DNA of 64,000 nucleotides from Aureimonas ureilytica DSM 18598 = NBRC 106430 (GCF_000382705.1 NZ_ARQE01000008.1:90919-154918); one strand, 5' to 3'. Positions 46,577-57,453 are shown, counted from the first letter of the stretch. A program made the numbers and translations. The notes: a model not told the origin generated them from the sequence alone.

Positions 46577-46792
46577 CGTCTTCTCCCCAAGGCCGGCGTC
46601 TCGCCGGCAGTCCAGCCACCCCGATGCTCGCCGGGGCGCCCGTCGCTCTCCCAAGCGACTCCTCGCGCCCAATCTGTAAGGCGCGCCCTGCTTTGTCCAA
46701 GCCGATGCGCGCAGGATGGATGCGGGAACCCGCAAGGGACGTGCAGGCTTGCGCTCTGGTGCCGCCCCCTCGAACGTGATGGTGTCGGCCCC

Positions 46793-48082
46793 ATGAACCC
46801 GACGCCCGCGCCCGCCCGCGCCTCCGCCCTTTCGCCGCGCCCCCGGCTCGACAGCGAAACGCTGTTTCGCCATCTCATCCGCGTGTCGCAGGCGCTCGCG
46901 GGCCGAGTGGACATTCAGGCCGCGATCCAGGCCGTGTCGGACGAGCTCGCCGCCATCCTGCCGCACGACCATCTCGACGTCTGCATCCTGCGGCAGGACC
47001 ATCACATCGCCTACGAGGCCGGCGCGCACACGGACTGGAGCCTCAACGCCCATCCCCTGCCGATCGAGGGCAGCCCGATCCGCACGGTGCTTCTGGGGCA
47101 GGAGCCCTATCTGATCTCGGGCGACGCGCTGGCCGATCCGCGCTTTCACTTCGCCGGCGCCTTCGCCCATCCGATCTTTCACGAGAACCTCCAGAGCCGG
47201 CTCCATGTGCCGCTTCTGGTGCGCGGCGAGATCATCGGCGCCCTGTCCGCCTCCAAGCGGGCGCGCGACTTCTACGACGGGCGCGACATCGCCTTCGCCC
47301 GGCACGTCGCCGACGTTCTCGCCCCCTATTTCTACGCCCTGCGCACGGCCGAGGACGCGCGCCGCCTCGCGATCGAGGAGGCGGAAGGGCGGGTGCGCGA
47401 GGACGCCCTGCGCGAAGGCGCGCTGCGCCTCACCGAGGAACTGGAGCGCGAGCGCCAGCGCATCGGCATGGACCTGCACGACCTGACGCTCGCCGACCTG
47501 ACGCGGCTTCACCGACGCATCGCGCGGCTGCGCGAGGCGGGGGCCCCGAGCGTGGAGGGCTGGGAGGGCGTGGAGGCGGAGCTTGCCCGCACCATGGCGA
47601 GCCTTCGCGAGATCATCGACGACGCGCGGCCCAACATTCTCCAGCTCTTCGGTCTGGCCGACGGGATCGAGGATTTTCTCGGCCGCGCGCTCGACGGTTC
47701 GGGCTCGGGCATCGGCTGGCGCTTCGCCGATCGGAGCGCCGGGGCGGCCGACCGGCTCACCGAGACGCTGCGTGTCGCCCTGTTCCGCATCGTGCAGGAA
47801 GCGGTGAACAACGCCGCCCACCATGCCGAACCCTCGCTGATCGAGGTGGACCTGCGAAGGGAGGCAAGCGCCCTCGTGATCGAAGTGCGCGACGACGGGA
47901 TCGGCTTCGCCTCGCTCGCCCAGCGCAAGCGCGTCGGCGGCATCCGCAACATGCAGACGCGGGCCCGGCTGGTCGGCGCCGGCTTCCAGATCGGGCGCCG
48001 CCCCGACCGGCGCGGCACGATGGTTCAGGTGCGCCTGCCGCTCGACCCTCGCGCCGAGAGCACGGGGGGCCTTGCGCCATGA
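46793..48082 (+). CDS. GAF-domain sensor histidine kinase (HisKA_3/NarX type)
   Basis: 429 residues, cytosolic. A GAF domain covers about 40-180 (DIQAAIQAVSDELAAILPHDHLDV, ending with RDIAFARHVADVLAPYF), then a coiled linker and the HisKA_3 dimerisation domain with His229 in RQRIGMDLHDLTLADL. The HATPase has N-box QEAVNNAAHHAEPS and the G-box DDGIGF/GGIRNMQTRARL. It overlaps the response regulator gene by 4 bases and is clearly its partner. The gene is divergent from the sugar-binding protein gene, so this pair may control that importer. Confidence 0.88.
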   Translation: MNPTPAPARASALSPRPRLDSETLFRHLIRVSQALAGRVDIQAAIQAVSDELAAILPHDHLDVCILRQDHHIAYEAGAHTDWSLNAHPLPIEGSPIRTVLLGQEPYLISGDALADPRFHFAGAFAHPIFHENLQSRLHVPLLVRGEIIGALSASKRARDFYDGRDIAFARHVADVLAPYFYALRTAEDARRLAIEEAEGRVREDALREGALRLTEELERERQRIGMDLHDLTLADLTRLHRRIARLREAGAPSVEGWEGVEAELARTMASLREIIDDARPNILQLFGLADGIEDFLGRALDGSGSGIGWRFADRSAGAADRLTETLRVALFRIVQEAVNNAAHHAEPSLIEVDLRREASALVIEVRDDGIGFASLAQRKRVGGIRNMQTRARLVGAGFQIGRRPDRRGTMVQVRLPLDPRAESTGGLAP

Positions 48083-48789
48083 ACGTCCTGATCGTGGAGG
48101 ACGATGCGGTTCACCGGGCGTTCCTCAGCGAGGTGATCGGCCGGACCCTGCCTCAGGCACGTGTCGTGGAAGCGGAAAACGGCGTGGTCGGCGAGCGGTT
48201 GGCGCTGGAGCACGGCGCGCTTCATGCCGTGGTGGATCTTCAGATGCCGCAGCGCACGGGGGTCGATCTCGCCCGCGCGCTCTGGGCGCGGCGTCCGACG
48301 ACGAGCATCGTCTTCTGGTCGAACTACGCGGACGAAGCCTATGTGCGGGGCGTGTCGCGCATCGTGCCGGGCGGCGCGTCCTACGGCTATATCCTGAAAT
48401 CGGCGTCGGAAGAGCGCCTCAGCCTCGCGCTGCGCGGCGTGTTCCTCGAAGGCCAGTGCATCATCGATCGCGAAATCCGCTCGGTGCAGCAGCGCTCGGC
48501 GGACCGCACGGAAAGCTTCACCGACGTCGAATACGAAATCCTGACCGATCTGGCGCTCGGCCTCACGGATCGGCTGATCGCCGAGCGGCGGGGCCTGTCG
48601 CTCCGCAGCGTGCAGAACCGGCTCCAGCAGATCTACGACAAGCTCGGCGTCTACGAGTTCGAGGGCGGCTCGGAAGTGTTCAACCTGCGCATGCGCGCCG
48701 TGGCGCTCGCGCTGCTGCGCAAGGCGCTGAACCGCGAAAGCCTGGAACAGGCCGAAGCCGCGCTGCAGGATTGGTTGCGACGGCGCTAG
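48079..48789 (+). CDS. Response regulator with LuxR-type HTH
   Basis: 236 residues. Receiver domain about 1-120 with the acidic pair at Glu7-Asp8-Asp9 and phospho-acceptor Asp53 in AVVDLQMPQRTG; Lys in YGYILKSASEE. A LuxR/NarL-type helix-turn-helix spans about 150-200 (SFTDVEYEILTDLALGLTDRLIAERRGLSLRSVQNRLQQIYDKLGV), followed by a C-terminal helical tail. It is coupled to the upstream kinase (ATGA) and should be its target. Confidence 0.88.
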   Translation: MNVLIVEDDAVHRAFLSEVIGRTLPQARVVEAENGVVGERLALEHGALHAVVDLQMPQRTGVDLARALWARRPTTSIVFWSNYADEAYVRGVSRIVPGGASYGYILKSASEERLSLALRGVFLEGQCIIDREIRSVQQRSADRTESFTDVEYEILTDLALGLTDRLIAERRGLSLRSVQNRLQQIYDKLGVYEFEGGSEVFNLRMRAVALALLRKALNRESLEQAEAALQDWLRRR

Positions 48790-48817
48790 AGCGACCGGCT
48801 CGGACCGGAGATTCCGC

Positions 48818-49858
48818 TCACGGCGCTTGCCAGGCCGTGCGCTCGACTTCCATTCCGGCCGAGGGCGCGTCCAGCTCGAACACGATGCCGGACGGGTGGA
48901 AGTCGATCCGGGCGGTGCCGCCGAACTCGGCCGAGAGCACCCGCTCCACGATCCGGCGCCCATAGCCGCTCTCGCCCGGCGGGGCGACGTCAGGCCCGCC
49001 CTTTTCGATCCATTGCAGCGTGAAGCGCCCGCCACCGATGCGCCAGGTCACGTCCACCGTTCCCGTGCCATTGCTGAGCGCGCCGTAGCGAAGGGCGTTG
49101 TCGCCGAGTTCGTGCATGGCGAGCGAGAGCATGGTGGCGATGCGCGGCTTCAGCCGAACGTCCGGCCCGGCCACATGCAGGCGGCCGTCCACCTTGTCGT
49201 GGATCGGATCGAGCGCGCCCTGGATCACGTCCACCAGAAGCGCGCTCGCCCAGGCCTCGTCGGTCAGGACATCGTGCGAGCGGGCGATCGCGTGGAGACG
49301 CCCGGTGACGGCGGCGGCGACGCGGTCGGGCACCGACCCGTCGCGGAGCGTCTGGAGGACCACCGTCTGAACCGTCGCCAGCGTGTTCTTGACCCGGTGG
49401 TTCAGCTCGCGATTGAGAAGGAAACTGTGTTCCTCGGCCCGCTTGCGCTCGGTGACGTCGAGCTGCGAGGCGAAGAAATAGGTCAATTCGCCCTTGGCGA
49501 AGACCGGCGAGATCAGAAGCGCGTTCCAGAAGGTCGAGCCGTCCTTGCGATAGTTCAGAAGGTCGATCTCAATGGATTCCTGCCGCTCGATCGCCTCGCG
49601 CACCTTCTGCGCGTCGGCGCGGCGCGTGGCGGGACCCTGCAGGAAGCGGCAGTTGCGGCCGATGATCTCCTCCCGCTCGTAGCCGGTCAGGCGCAGGAAG
49701 GAATCGTTGCAGAAGACGATCGGATTGTCGGCCTGCCGGGGGTCGGTGATCACCATGGGCATGCGCGTCGTGCGCACGGCGGAGGCGAACGGGTCCTCGC
49801 TGCCGCCCGTGGGAATGCCGAGTTCCGTTTCGACGCTGGGCCGGATGCTGTCAGTCAC
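48818..49858 (-). CDS. LOV-domain HWE histidine kinase (blue-light sensor)
   Basis: 346 residues, cytosolic. The LOV domain (about 25-138) has the canonical [10 protein letters not shown] with photoactive Cys70, plus flavin contacts Asn102 (LLNYRKDG), Asn112 ([10 protein letters not shown]) and Gln132 ([12 protein letters not shown]). The HWE kinase follows: His154 in [16 protein letters not shown]-box [15 protein letters not shown] and WIEKGG. This layout matches Brucella LOV-HK and Caulobacter LovK-type proteins. GTG 49858, after CAAGGAGTTTCC, is the best start; a long upstream frame lacks any. It is convergent with the response regulator gene. Confidence 0.93.
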   Translation of the reverse strand: MTDSIRPSVETELGIPTGGSEDPFASAVRTTRMPMVITDPRQADNPIVFCNDSFLRLTGYEREEIIGRNCRFLQGPATRRADAQKVREAIERQESIEIDLLNYRKDGSTFWNALLISPVFAKGELTYFFASQLDVTERKRAEEHSFLLNRELNHRVKNTLATVQTVVLQTLRDGSVPDRVAAAVTGRLHAIARSHDVLTDEAWASALLVDVIQGALDPIHDKVDGRLHVAGPDVRLKPRIATMLSLAMHELGDNALRYGALSNGTGTVDVTWRIGGGRFTLQWIEKGGPDVAPPGESGYGRRIVERVLSAEFGGTARIDFHPSGIVFELDAPSAGMEVERTAWQAP

Positions 49859-50113
49859 GATCGGAAACTCCTTGGGCGCCGGGAATGGCCCTTGAGGAGG
49901 CGCCCAGTCGCGGCGCGCGCACGATAGGGCAGGGCCTTCGCCCCGTCGAGGGCCGCTCGGGTCGCATCCCCGGCAAAACGGGCGCTCCGGCGGGAGGCGG
50001 CGTGCCCCGCGATCGGCAAACACGGCCGGCGGGTTGATCCCGGGGGCATCGTCGGCCATTTGGCACCATGCCGGGCCGAAGCCGGCGAAGCGGCGAGCGA
50101 GGACGCGGCGCGC

Positions 50114-51913
50114 ATGGAGATGAAGGTTCCCAACGCCATGGCCGACGTGTCCGCCTCCGACGCGAGCGCGGCGACCCGCGCGCCGGGGCGGTTCCGCGCG
50201 CTGGTGCGTCGCGAGGAAATCGCGCTCGTCGTTCTCGCCGCCCTCGTCGGGGCGCTCAGCGGTCTTCTCGTCATGGGCATAGGCGGCGCGGCGCAGGCCC
50301 TTCACGTTTTCCTGTTCCGGCTCGAGCCGGGGGCCAAGCTCAGTGGGTCGCAGACCCTGGCCTCGCCGCTACTGGCCTTTCTGCCGGTCGCGGGCGGCGC
50401 GCTCCTCGGCCTGATGCTCGCCTGGTCCGCCTGGCGGAAGTCGCGACCTCTCATCGATCCGATCGAGGCCAATGCGCTGCATGGCGGTCGCATGTCGTTT
50501 CGCGACGGCATCGTCGTGGTGGCGCAGAACCTCGTTTCCAACGGTTTCGGCGCCTCGGTCGGCCTCGAAGCGGCCTATACGCAGATTTCGGCCGGCCTCG
50601 CCTCGCGCTTCGGCGTCGCCTTCGAGATGCGCCGGGGCGACATGCGCACGCTCGTCGGCTGCGGCGCGGCCGCGGCGATCGCGGCGGCCTTCGACGCGCC
50701 GCTGACGGGCGCCTTCTACGCGTTCGAACTCATCATCGGCACCTATTCGGTGGTGGCGCTCGCGCCCGTCGTCGCGGCCGCGCTGTCGGGCATGTTCGTG
50801 TCCCGCCTCCTGTCGCAGGGCAGCCATTTCATCGACATGACCGCGCCGGCGACGCTTCCCGCCTCGGCCTGGCCCGCCGCGCTTCTGCTCGCAGCCCTCG
50901 CCGCCGGGCTCGGCATCCTGATCATGCAGGGCGTCACGCTGGTGGAGCGCGGCTTTCGGCGCACGCGGCTGCCCGCCGTCATGCGGCCGGCCGTCGGCGG
51001 CCTGCTTCTCGGGGGGCTCGCGCTCCTGACGCCGCAGGTCCTGTCCTCGGGTCACGGGGCTCTGGAAGTGCGCATCGACGCGGCCATGAGCCTGTCCTCG
51101 CTCTTCGTGATCCTGGCCTTGAAGGCGCTGGCCTCGGCCGTGTCGATCGGCAGCGGCTTTCGCGGCGGCCTGTTCTTCGCCTCGCTGTTTCTGGGCGCCA
51201 TGCTCGGTCGCATCTTCGCCACGCTGGCCGGCCCGCTTCTGCCCGGCGTCGAGCCGGTGGTCTTCGCGGTGGTCGGCATGAGCGCGCTCGCGACCGCGAT
51301 CGTCGGCGGCCCGCTCACCATGACCTTCCTGGCGCTGGAGATGACGGGCGACTTCCCGATCGCCGCGCTGGTTCTGCTCGCCGCCGTCGCCACCTCGCTC
51401 GCGGTGCGCCGGACCTTCGGCTATTCCTTCGCCACATGGCGCTTCCACCTGCGCGGCGAAAGCATCCGCAGCGCCCACGACATCGGCTGGATTCGCAACC
51501 TGACGGTCGGGCGCATGATGCGGCGCGACCTTCGCACCGTGCCGACCGACACCTCGCTGAAGGCCTTCCGCCGATCCTTCCCCCTGGGCTCGACGCAGCG
51601 CGTCATCGCGGTGGACCCGGCGAGCGACGCCTATGCCGGCATCGTCCTCGTGCCGGACGCCTATGCCGACGGCTTGAGCGATCTCGACGCGCCGATCTCG
51701 ACGCTTCTGCGCTTCGCCGACGCGACGCTGCGCCCGTCCATGAACGCGCGCGAGGCCATGGCCGTGTTCGACGCGGCGGAAAGCGAAGCTCTGGCGGTGG
51801 TGGACGGGCCGGAGACCAAACGCGTGGTCGGGCTCCTGACCGAAAGCCACACGCTGCGCCGCTACAGCGAGGAACTCGACCTTCGCCGCCGCGAGGCCAC
51901 CGGCACGGCCTGA
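50114..51913 (+). CDS. ClC-type chloride channel/antiporter with CBS-like C-terminus
   Basis: About 599 residues. Membrane part: [12 protein letters not shown], where the Glu aligns with the gating glutamate of the GREGP motif in E. coli ClC, and [15 protein letters not shown], the counterpart of the GIFAP loop. The C-terminal 150 residues ([25 protein letters not shown] and [18 protein letters not shown]) look like a CBS pair. ATG 50114, with GAGGA about 11 bases upstream, is uncertain; other in-frame ATGs at 50060, 50120 and 50138 are possible. Function is Cl-/H+ exchange or channel, relevant to acid tolerance. Confidence 0.85.
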   Translation: MEMKVPNAMADVSASDASAATRAPGRFRALVRREEIALVVLAALVGALSGLLVMGIGGAAQALHVFLFRLEPGAKLSGSQTLASPLLAFLPVAGGALLGLMLAWSAWRKSRPLIDPIEANALHGGRMSFRDGIVVVAQNLVSNGFGASVGLEAAYTQISAGLASRFGVAFEMRRGDMRTLVGCGAAAAIAAAFDAPLTGAFYAFELIIGTYSVVALAPVVAAALSGMFVSRLLSQGSHFIDMTAPATLPASAWPAALLLAALAAGLGILIMQGVTLVERGFRRTRLPAVMRPAVGGLLLGGLALLTPQVLSSGHGALEVRIDAAMSLSSLFVILALKALASAVSIGSGFRGGLFFASLFLGAMLGRIFATLAGPLLPGVEPVVFAVVGMSALATAIVGGPLTMTFLALEMTGDFPIAALVLLAAVATSLAVRRTFGYSFATWRFHLRGESIRSAHDIGWIRNLTVGRMMRRDLRTVPTDTSLKAFRRSFPLGSTQRVIAVDPASDAYAGIVLVPDAYADGLSDLDAPISTLLRFADATLRPSMNAREAMAVFDAAESEALAVVDGPETKRVVGLLTESHTLRRYSEELDLRRREATGTA

Positions 51914-51938
51914 CGCTGCCCGAAAGGGACGTGGGGCG

Positions 51939-52706
51939 TCATCCGTCGATCCGCGAGGCGCGCGCCAGCGCCGCCAGGATCATGCGCTCGGATTGCGTGA
52001 GATAGCGCTCCATGGCCTGGCTCGCGGCTTCGGGTCGCCCGGCTTCGAGATCGGCGAGAATGGCGGCGTTCATCTCGATATAGGGAACGTGGAGCAGCTC
52101 GGGGTCGTGCAACTGGCCGAAGCAGAGGCGCAGCTCGGCCGCGACCTGCGCAAAGAAATCCGACAGGCGCTGGCTGTCGGCAAGATCGACCACGGCGGCA
52201 TGAAAGCGCATATTGGCGCTGCCGACACCCTGCCAGTCCCGCGCCTCGCGCCGCGCGCGCCCTTCCGTGACCGCCGCCTGCATCCGCGCCACCGCCGGAT
52301 GGCCGGGATAGGCCCGCGCCAGCGCCTTGCATTCCAGGAGACGGCGCACCCGGTAGATGTCGAGGATCGAGGCGGCGGACGGCACGGCGACGAAGACGCC
52401 CCGGTTGGGCTCGTGCCGCAGCAGACCGTCCTTGGTCAGAAGGCGGAAGGCCTCGCGCAGCGTGTTGCGCGACACGTCGAACCGCGCCGCCAGGGCGGCT
52501 TCGGACAAGCGTTCGCCCGGCTTCAGCTCGCCGGCGATCAACTGATCGCGCAGCGCGGCGGCGATACGAGCCGTCAAGGACGGCGAGGAGAGCCCGGCGC
52601 CGTTCAACCGAAAACGCCGCTGCGGTCGATCCCGCAGCGCTTCCTGATCGCCCGCGCCGCCATCGTCACTCCCCGATCCGTCCCGAAACCTCGTCCCGAA
52701 ACCCAT
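51939..52706 (-). CDS. GntR family transcriptional regulator (FCD domain)
   Basis: Up to 255 residues; winged-helix DNA-binding domain at about 42-105 (LTARIAAALRDQLIAGELKPGERLSEAALAARFDVSRNTLREAFRLL) and FCD domain after it with HAAVVDLADSQRL. ATG 52706 gives a 40-residue polar leader that is not conserved-looking; an in-frame TTG at 52607 would give a more usual length. It is divergent from the transporter/PxpA operon and most likely controls it, responding to 5-oxoproline or a relative. Confidence 0.83.
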   Translation of the reverse strand: MGFGTRFRDGSGSDDGGAGDQEALRDRPQRRFRLNGAGLSSPSLTARIAAALRDQLIAGELKPGERLSEAALAARFDVSRNTLREAFRLLTKDGLLRHEPNRGVFVAVPSAASILDIYRVRRLLECKALARAYPGHPAVARMQAAVTEGRARREARDWQGVGSANMRFHAAVVDLADSQRLSDFFAQVAAELRLCFGQLHDPELLHVPYIEMNAAILADLEAGRPEAASQAMERYLTQSERMILAALARASRIDG

Positions 52707-52915
52707 CTCTCGAATCGCTGCGGACCATCGGCCAAGCCGGGACGCGCTTCAAGCCCCCGAACGCGAAGCCGAGCCGGCAAAGGCGCGAAATGCGCAAGGC
52801 CACGTCAGAACCCTGCTCAAACCGCAGGCGATGCGCTCAAGCTCTCCACAAATTGCAGAACAGGAATGCAAAAATCGTTGAACAATATTGACTGCATCGT
52901 TCATCGAGCGCAGTC

Positions 52916-52936
52916 TGAGGCCGCAATTCGGCCTCA
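52916..52936 (+). other. Stem-loop in leader of the 5-oxoproline operon
   Basis: TGAGGCCG (52916-52923), loop CAATT, CGGCCTCA (52929-52936), followed by ATTTTCG. It is 38 bases before the transporter start, inside the probable leader, and has a short T-run, so an attenuator or operator is possible. CAATATTG at 52883-52890 is a nearby short palindrome. Confidence 0.45.
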
Positions 52937-52973
52937 ATTTTCGAGCGTGCACCGCCACCGGAGGAGAATGACG

Positions 52974-54239
52974 ATGAATCCCGCCACGTCCGGGTCCAAG
53001 GCCTCGCCGGCCTCGCCCAGCCTCGTCGAGACGGCCGCCGCGCGCCGATCCTCGCTCACCGCCGCCGTGTTCCTGATGGCGACCTCCGCCATCGGCCCCG
53101 GCTTCATCACCCAGACCGCCTCCTTCACGGCGACCATGGGCGCGGCCTTCGCCTTCGGCATCCTCGCCTCGGTGCTGATCGACTTCGTCGTGCAGCTCAA
53201 CATCTGGCGCATCGTCGCGGTGACGCGCATGCGCGCTTCCGACATCGCCAATGCCGCGATCCCCGGCGCCGGCTATTTCCTGGCCGTGCTCGTCATCTTC
53301 GGCGGCCTGATCTTCAACATCGGCAATATCGCGGGATCGGGCCTCGGCCTCAACGCGCTGGTCGGGCTCGATCCAAAGGTCGGCGGCGCCCTCTCGGCGC
53401 TCATCGCCATCGGCATCTTCTCGTCCAAGCGCGCCGGCATGGCGGTGGACCGCATCATCATCGTGCTCGGCATCCTGATGATCGCGCTGACGCTCTTCGT
53501 CGCCATCACGTCCAACCCGCCGGTCGGCGAGGCGCTGCGCCAGACGGTCTGGCCCGACCAGATCAATTTCGCCACGATCACCACGATCGTCGGCGGCACG
53601 GTGGGCGGCTACATCACCTATGCCGGCGCGCACCGCCTTCTCGACAAGGGCACGGTGGGCGTCGAAAATCTCGGCCCCGTGACCCGCGCCGCCCTGACGG
53701 GCATCGCCGTCACCGGCGTCATGCGCTTCGTCCTGTTCCTCGCCGTGCTCGGCGTCGTCGCGGGCGGCGTCACGCTCGACCTGTCGGGTCAGGCGGCCAA
53801 CCCGGCGGCCCAGGCCTTCTACGCGGCGACCGGCGAACTCGGCCTGCGCCTCTTCGGCGTGGTGCTCTGGGCGGCGGCCATCACCAGCGTCATCGGCGCG
53901 GCCTACACGTCCGTCACCTTCTTCAACACGTTCAACCCCAAGTTGACCGAGCGCGGCCGCGCCTGGTCGACCGTCGTCTTCATCGCCGTCTCGCTGCTCG
54001 CCTATATCGCGATCGGCACCGCCCCGGCGGCGCTCCTGATCTTCGTCGGCGGCTTCAACGGCCTGATCCTGCCGATCGGCCTCACCATCTTCATCTACGC
54101 CGCCTGGGCGCGGCCGGACCTCATGCCAGGCTATCGCCACCCCCTGTGGCTGACGGTGCTCGGCGTCCTCACCTGCGCCCTGACCTGGTGGATGGGCTAC
54201 AAGTCGATCGGCCCCATCTTCGCCTTCCTTTCCATGTGA
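52974..54239 (+). CDS. NRAMP-fold transporter lacking metal motifs (YcsG-like, putative 5-oxoproline transporter)
   Basis: 421 residues, about eleven membrane spans of the NRAMP/APC fold. The first helix keeps GPGF but then reads [11 protein letters not shown] where metal transporters have the DPGN motif, so DPGN is replaced by TATM. In the sixth helix [14 protein letters not shown] occupies the place of the MPHN motif. The two metal-binding motifs are thus absent and it should not carry Mn or Fe. It stands first in an operon with pxpA, as ycsG does in Bacillus subtilis, so 5-oxoproline or a related lactam is the likely cargo (inference). ATG 52974 sits 7 bases after GGAGGAG; ATG 52968 is too close. 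Confidence 0.82.
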   Translation: MNPATSGSKASPASPSLVETAAARRSSLTAAVFLMATSAIGPGFITQTASFTATMGAAFAFGILASVLIDFVVQLNIWRIVAVTRMRASDIANAAIPGAGYFLAVLVIFGGLIFNIGNIAGSGLGLNALVGLDPKVGGALSALIAIGIFSSKRAGMAVDRIIIVLGILMIALTLFVAITSNPPVGEALRQTVWPDQINFATITTIVGGTVGGYITYAGAHRLLDKGTVGVENLGPVTRAALTGIAVTGVMRFVLFLAVLGVVAGGVTLDLSGQAANPAAQAFYAATGELGLRLFGVVLWAAAITSVIGAAYTSVTFFNTFNPKLTERGRAWSTVVFIAVSLLAYIAIGTAPAALLIFVGGFNGLILPIGLTIFIYAAWARPDLMPGYRHPLWLTVLGVLTCALTWWMGYKSIGPIFAFLSM

Positions 54240-54256
54240 GCCAGGGAGAGACCCGC

Positions 54257-55030
54257 ATGACCACCACGATCGATCTCAACAGCGATCTCGGCGAGGGCTA
54301 CGGCGCCTGGGCCATGGGCGACGACAAGGCGATGCTGTCCATCGTCTCCAGCGCCAACATCGCCTGCGGTTTTCACGCAGGCGACCCGGGCGGCCTGCTG
54401 CGCACCTTGCACGAGGCGGCGGACCGGGGCGTCGCGGTGGGCGCGCATGTCTCCTATCCCGATCGCGTCGGCTTCGGCCGGCGCGACATGGACGTCGCCC
54501 ATGACGAACTCGTGGCCGATGTCGTCTACCAGATCGGCGCGCTTCAGGGTCTCGCCCGCGCGGCGGGAACCCGCGTCACCTACGTCAAGCCGCATGGCGC
54601 GCTCTACAATCGCATCGCGAGCGACGCCAAGCAGGGCCGCGCGGTGATCGAGGGCGTCAAGCTCGCCGATCCCACGCTCATCCTCATGGGTCTCGCCGGC
54701 GCGCCGATCCTGGCCCAGGCCGAGGCGGCGGGGCTCGCCACCGTCGCCGAAGCCTTCGCCGATCGTGCCTACACGCCGCAAGGCGCGCTCGTCTCGCGCC
54801 GCGAGCCCGGCGCCGTCATCCACGACCCGGCGCTCGTCGCGACGCGCATGGTGCAGCTTGCAAAGCACGGCACGCTGACCGCCATCGACGGCTCGACGAT
54901 CCGCCTTGCCGCGCGCTCGATCTGCGTTCACGGCGACAGCCCCGGCGCCGTCGCCATCGCGCGCGCGGTGCGCGAGGCCTTCGAGCGCGAGGGGATCGCG
55001 ATCCGCGGCTTCGCGGGAGCCCCGGCATGA
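54257..55030 (+). CDS. pxpA: 5-oxoprolinase subunit A (LamB/YcsF family)
   Basis: 257 residues, usual for PxpA. The start [19 protein letters not shown] and [14 protein letters not shown] (about residues 32-45), plus [13 protein letters not shown] (about 107-119), are diagnostic. With PxpB and PxpC it hydrolyses 5-oxoproline to glutamate using ATP. It begins 17 bases after the transporter, and its stop overlaps the DUF1445 gene start. Confidence 0.95.
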   Translation: MTTTIDLNSDLGEGYGAWAMGDDKAMLSIVSSANIACGFHAGDPGGLLRTLHEAADRGVAVGAHVSYPDRVGFGRRDMDVAHDELVADVVYQIGALQGLARAAGTRVTYVKPHGALYNRIASDAKQGRAVIEGVKLADPTLILMGLAGAPILAQAEAAGLATVAEAFADRAYTPQGALVSRREPGAVIHDPALVATRMVQLAKHGTLTAIDGSTIRLAARSICVHGDSPGAVAIARAVREAFEREGIAIRGFAGAPA

Positions 55031-55827
55031 GCGCCGTCGCGACGACGGCGCAGCTGGAGAGCGCGCGCGAGGCCCGCCTTCGCTATCGCGCCGGCCATGT
55101 CGCGCCGACGGCCGGCGTCGCGCCCGGCCTGACGCAGGCCAACATGATCGTTCTGCCGCGCGACTGGGCCTTCGACTTTCTCCTTTATGCGCAGCGCAAT
55201 CCGAAGAGCTGCCCGGTGCTGGACGTCACGGATGCCGGCTCGGTTTCCACGCTGCTGGCGCCCGGCGCGGACCTGCGCACCGACCTGCCGCTCTATCGCG
55301 TGTGGCGCGACGGCAAGCTCGCCGAGGAGGTCGCCGATGCCAGCGCCGCCTGGGCCGAGCATTCCGATCTCGTCGCCTTTCTGATCGGCTGTTCCTTCAC
55401 CTTCGAGACGCCCCTGGTCGAGGCCGGGATCGACGTCCGGCACATCACCGACGGCACCAATGTGCCGATGTACCTGACCGACCAGCCCTGCCGCCCGGCG
55501 GGGCGCCTGAAGGGCAATCTCGTCGTCTCCATGCGCCCCATCGCGCCCGAGCGCGTGGCCGATGCCGCGATGATTTCGGGTCGCTTCCCGGCGGTTCACG
55601 GCTCGCCGGTTCATGTCGGCGCGCCCGAGCGTTTGGGCATCCGCGATCTCGCCCGGCCCGATTTCGGCGATCCCGTGCGCATCGAGCCCGGCGAGGTTCC
55701 GGTCTTCTGGGCTTGCGGCGTCACTCCCCAGGCCGCCGTGATGGCGTCGGGCGTGCCCTTTGCCATCACCCATTCGCCGGGGCACATGTTCGTCACCGAC
55801 ATTCCCGACGCCGCCTATCACGTCTGA
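55027..55827 (+). CDS. DUF1445 (YcsI/D-glutamate cyclase-like) putative hydro-lyase
   Basis: 266 residues of the YcsI family. Signatures are [33 protein letters not shown] (about 38-70), [15 protein letters not shown] near residue 120 and [18 protein letters not shown] at the C-terminus. The same domain forms part of mammalian D-glutamate cyclase, which makes 5-oxo-D-proline from D-glutamate, so a role in D-5-oxoproline metabolism is plausible. It overlaps pxpA by 4 bases (ATGA) and ends 9 bases before the PxpB-PxpC fusion. Confidence 0.9.
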   Translation: MSAVATTAQLESAREARLRYRAGHVAPTAGVAPGLTQANMIVLPRDWAFDFLLYAQRNPKSCPVLDVTDAGSVSTLLAPGADLRTDLPLYRVWRDGKLAEEVADASAAWAEHSDLVAFLIGCSFTFETPLVEAGIDVRHITDGTNVPMYLTDQPCRPAGRLKGNLVVSMRPIAPERVADAAMISGRFPAVHGSPVHVGAPERLGIRDLARPDFGDPVRIEPGEVPVFWACGVTPQAAVMASGVPFAITHSPGHMFVTDIPDAAYHV

Positions 55828-55836
55828 GGTTTCGCC

Positions 55837-57453
55837 ATGCGCATCCTGCCGGTCAGCCTTCGGGTGATCCTGGTCGAACTCGCCGATCTCGATGAAACGC
55901 TCGCGCTCTTCGCCTCGCTGCAGGCCGAACCGATCGCGGGCGTCGACGAGGTGCTGCCGGCCGCGCGCACCCTCATGATCCGCTTCCAGCCCGATCTCGT
56001 CGCGCCCGAGGCGCTCGCCGCCGCGCTCCGCGAGCGCGATCTCTCCGTGCGCGCGGAGCGGCCGGGCGCGCTGGTCGAGGTGCCCACCGTCTACGACGGC
56101 GAGGATCTCGAAGAGGTGGCGCGCCTCACTGGCCTCACCGTGGAGGAGGTGATCCGCCGCCACGGGTCTTGCGAATTCACGGTCGCCTTTTCCGGCTTCG
56201 CGCCGGGCTTCGGCTATCTCGTCGGCGGCGACGAGGCGCTGCACGTGCCGCGCCGGCAAAGCCCGCGCACCCGCATTCCTCCGGGCTCCGTCGCGCTCGC
56301 CGGCCCCTTCTCGGGCGTCTACCCGCAGGCGAGCCCCGGCGGCTGGCAGATCATCGGCACGACGCCGGTGCCCATGTGGGACCTCACGCGCTCGCCGCCC
56401 GCCTTCTTCCAGCCGGGAGACCGGGTTCGCTTCGTGCCGATCGACGCCGCGGAGGCCGCTCGCCTTGCGCAAGCCGAGGCCGCGCGCGCCCGCCCGAGCG
56501 ACGCGGGCGAGGGCGGGGAAGGGGGGCTCGATGTGCTCGCCGCCCCCATGCCCGCCCTGTTTCAGGATCGCGGGCGCTTCGGCGAAACGCGGCAGGGCGT
56601 TTCGGCCTCGGGCGCGCTCGACGCCGGGGCGATGCGCGCGGCCAACCGGCTCGTCGGCAACCGCACCGACGCGCCCGTTCTCGAAATCACCGGCGGCGGC
56701 TTCCGCATGAAGGCGCGCGAGCGGGCCATCGTGGCGCTCGCCGGCGCGCCCGCGCCCCTCACGCTGACCGACGCGGACGGCCGCTCGCTGCCCGCCGAGA
56801 GCGGGCAGGCCCTCGCGCTCGAGCCCGGCGACGTTCTCGCGCTCGGCCATCCGGCGGCCGGCCTGCGCTCCTATCTGGCGCTGCGCGGCGGCTTTCTCGT
56901 CTCACCGGTTCTCGGCAGCGCCAGCACGGACACGCTCGCCCATGTCGGGCCGCCCTCGGTTCTCGCCGGCCATGTCCTGCGCGCCGATCCGGAACGCGAG
57001 GCGATCCGGGGCGCCGTCGGAGCCCCCGTGCCGCCGCCCTTCCAGTGCCCCGCGCCGGGCGAGACCGTGACGCTCGACGTCGTGATGGGGCCGCGCACGG
57101 ACTGGTTCACGCCCGAGGCGATCGCGCGTCTGGAGGAGCAGAGCTTCGAGGTGACGCCGCAGTCGAACCGCGTCGGCCTCCGGCTGGAAGGCGAAGCGCC
57201 TCTCGCCAAGCTCGACCGGGGCGAGTTGCCGAGCGAGGGCACGGCGACCGGCGCCATCCAGGTGCCCCATAGCGGCCAGCCGGTCCTGTTCCTGGCCGAT
57301 CATCCGCTGACCGGCGGCTATCCGGTGATCGCGACGGTCGCCGAACATCATCTCGATCTCGCGGGCCAGATTCCCGTCCGCGCCCGCATCCGTTTCCGCG
57401 CGATCCGCCCCTTTGCCGAGATCGCGCCCACCCCATCGAAGGACACGCCATGA
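55837..57453 (+). CDS. 5-oxoprolinase subunits B and C fused (KipI-KipA, AHS1-AHS2)
   Basis: 538 residues. Residues 1-203 are the PxpB/KipI (AHS1) domain with GFAPGFGYL at 120-128 and SPGGWQIIG at 166-174. A linker of about 26 residues rich in Ala, Glu, Arg and Gly follows. Residues 230-538 are PxpC/KipA (AHS2) with [23 protein letters not shown]. In most bacteria these are two adjacent genes, and in Bacillus the pair also acts as kinase inhibitor KipI with its antagonist. The two domains together also form the carboxyltransferase part of urea carboxylase. Confidence 0.93.
   Translation: MRILPVSLRVILVELADLDETLALFASLQAEPIAGVDEVLPAARTLMIRFQPDLVAPEALAAALRERDLSVRAERPGALVEVPTVYDGEDLEEVARLTGLTVEEVIRRHGSCEFTVAFSGFAPGFGYLVGGDEALHVPRRQSPRTRIPPGSVALAGPFSGVYPQASPGGWQIIGTTPVPMWDLTRSPPAFFQPGDRVRFVPIDAAEAARLAQAEAARARPSDAGEGGEGGLDVLAAPMPALFQDRGRFGETRQGVSASGALDAGAMRAANRLVGNRTDAPVLEITGGGFRMKARERAIVALAGAPAPLTLTDADGRSLPAESGQALALEPGDVLALGHPAAGLRSYLALRGGFLVSPVLGSASTDTLAHVGPPSVLAGHVLRADPEREAIRGAVGAPVPPPFQCPAPGETVTLDVVMGPRTDWFTPEAIARLEEQSFEVTPQSNRVGLRLEGEAPLAKLDRGELPSEGTATGAIQVPHSGQPVLFLADHPLTGGYPVIATVAEHHLDLAGQIPVRARIRFRAIRPFAEIAPTPSKDTP

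Noticed and set aside
52974-54239. Manganese/iron transporter (MntH) annotation
   Set aside because: Both metal-binding motifs of NRAMP metal transporters are missing and the operon is for 5-oxoproline.
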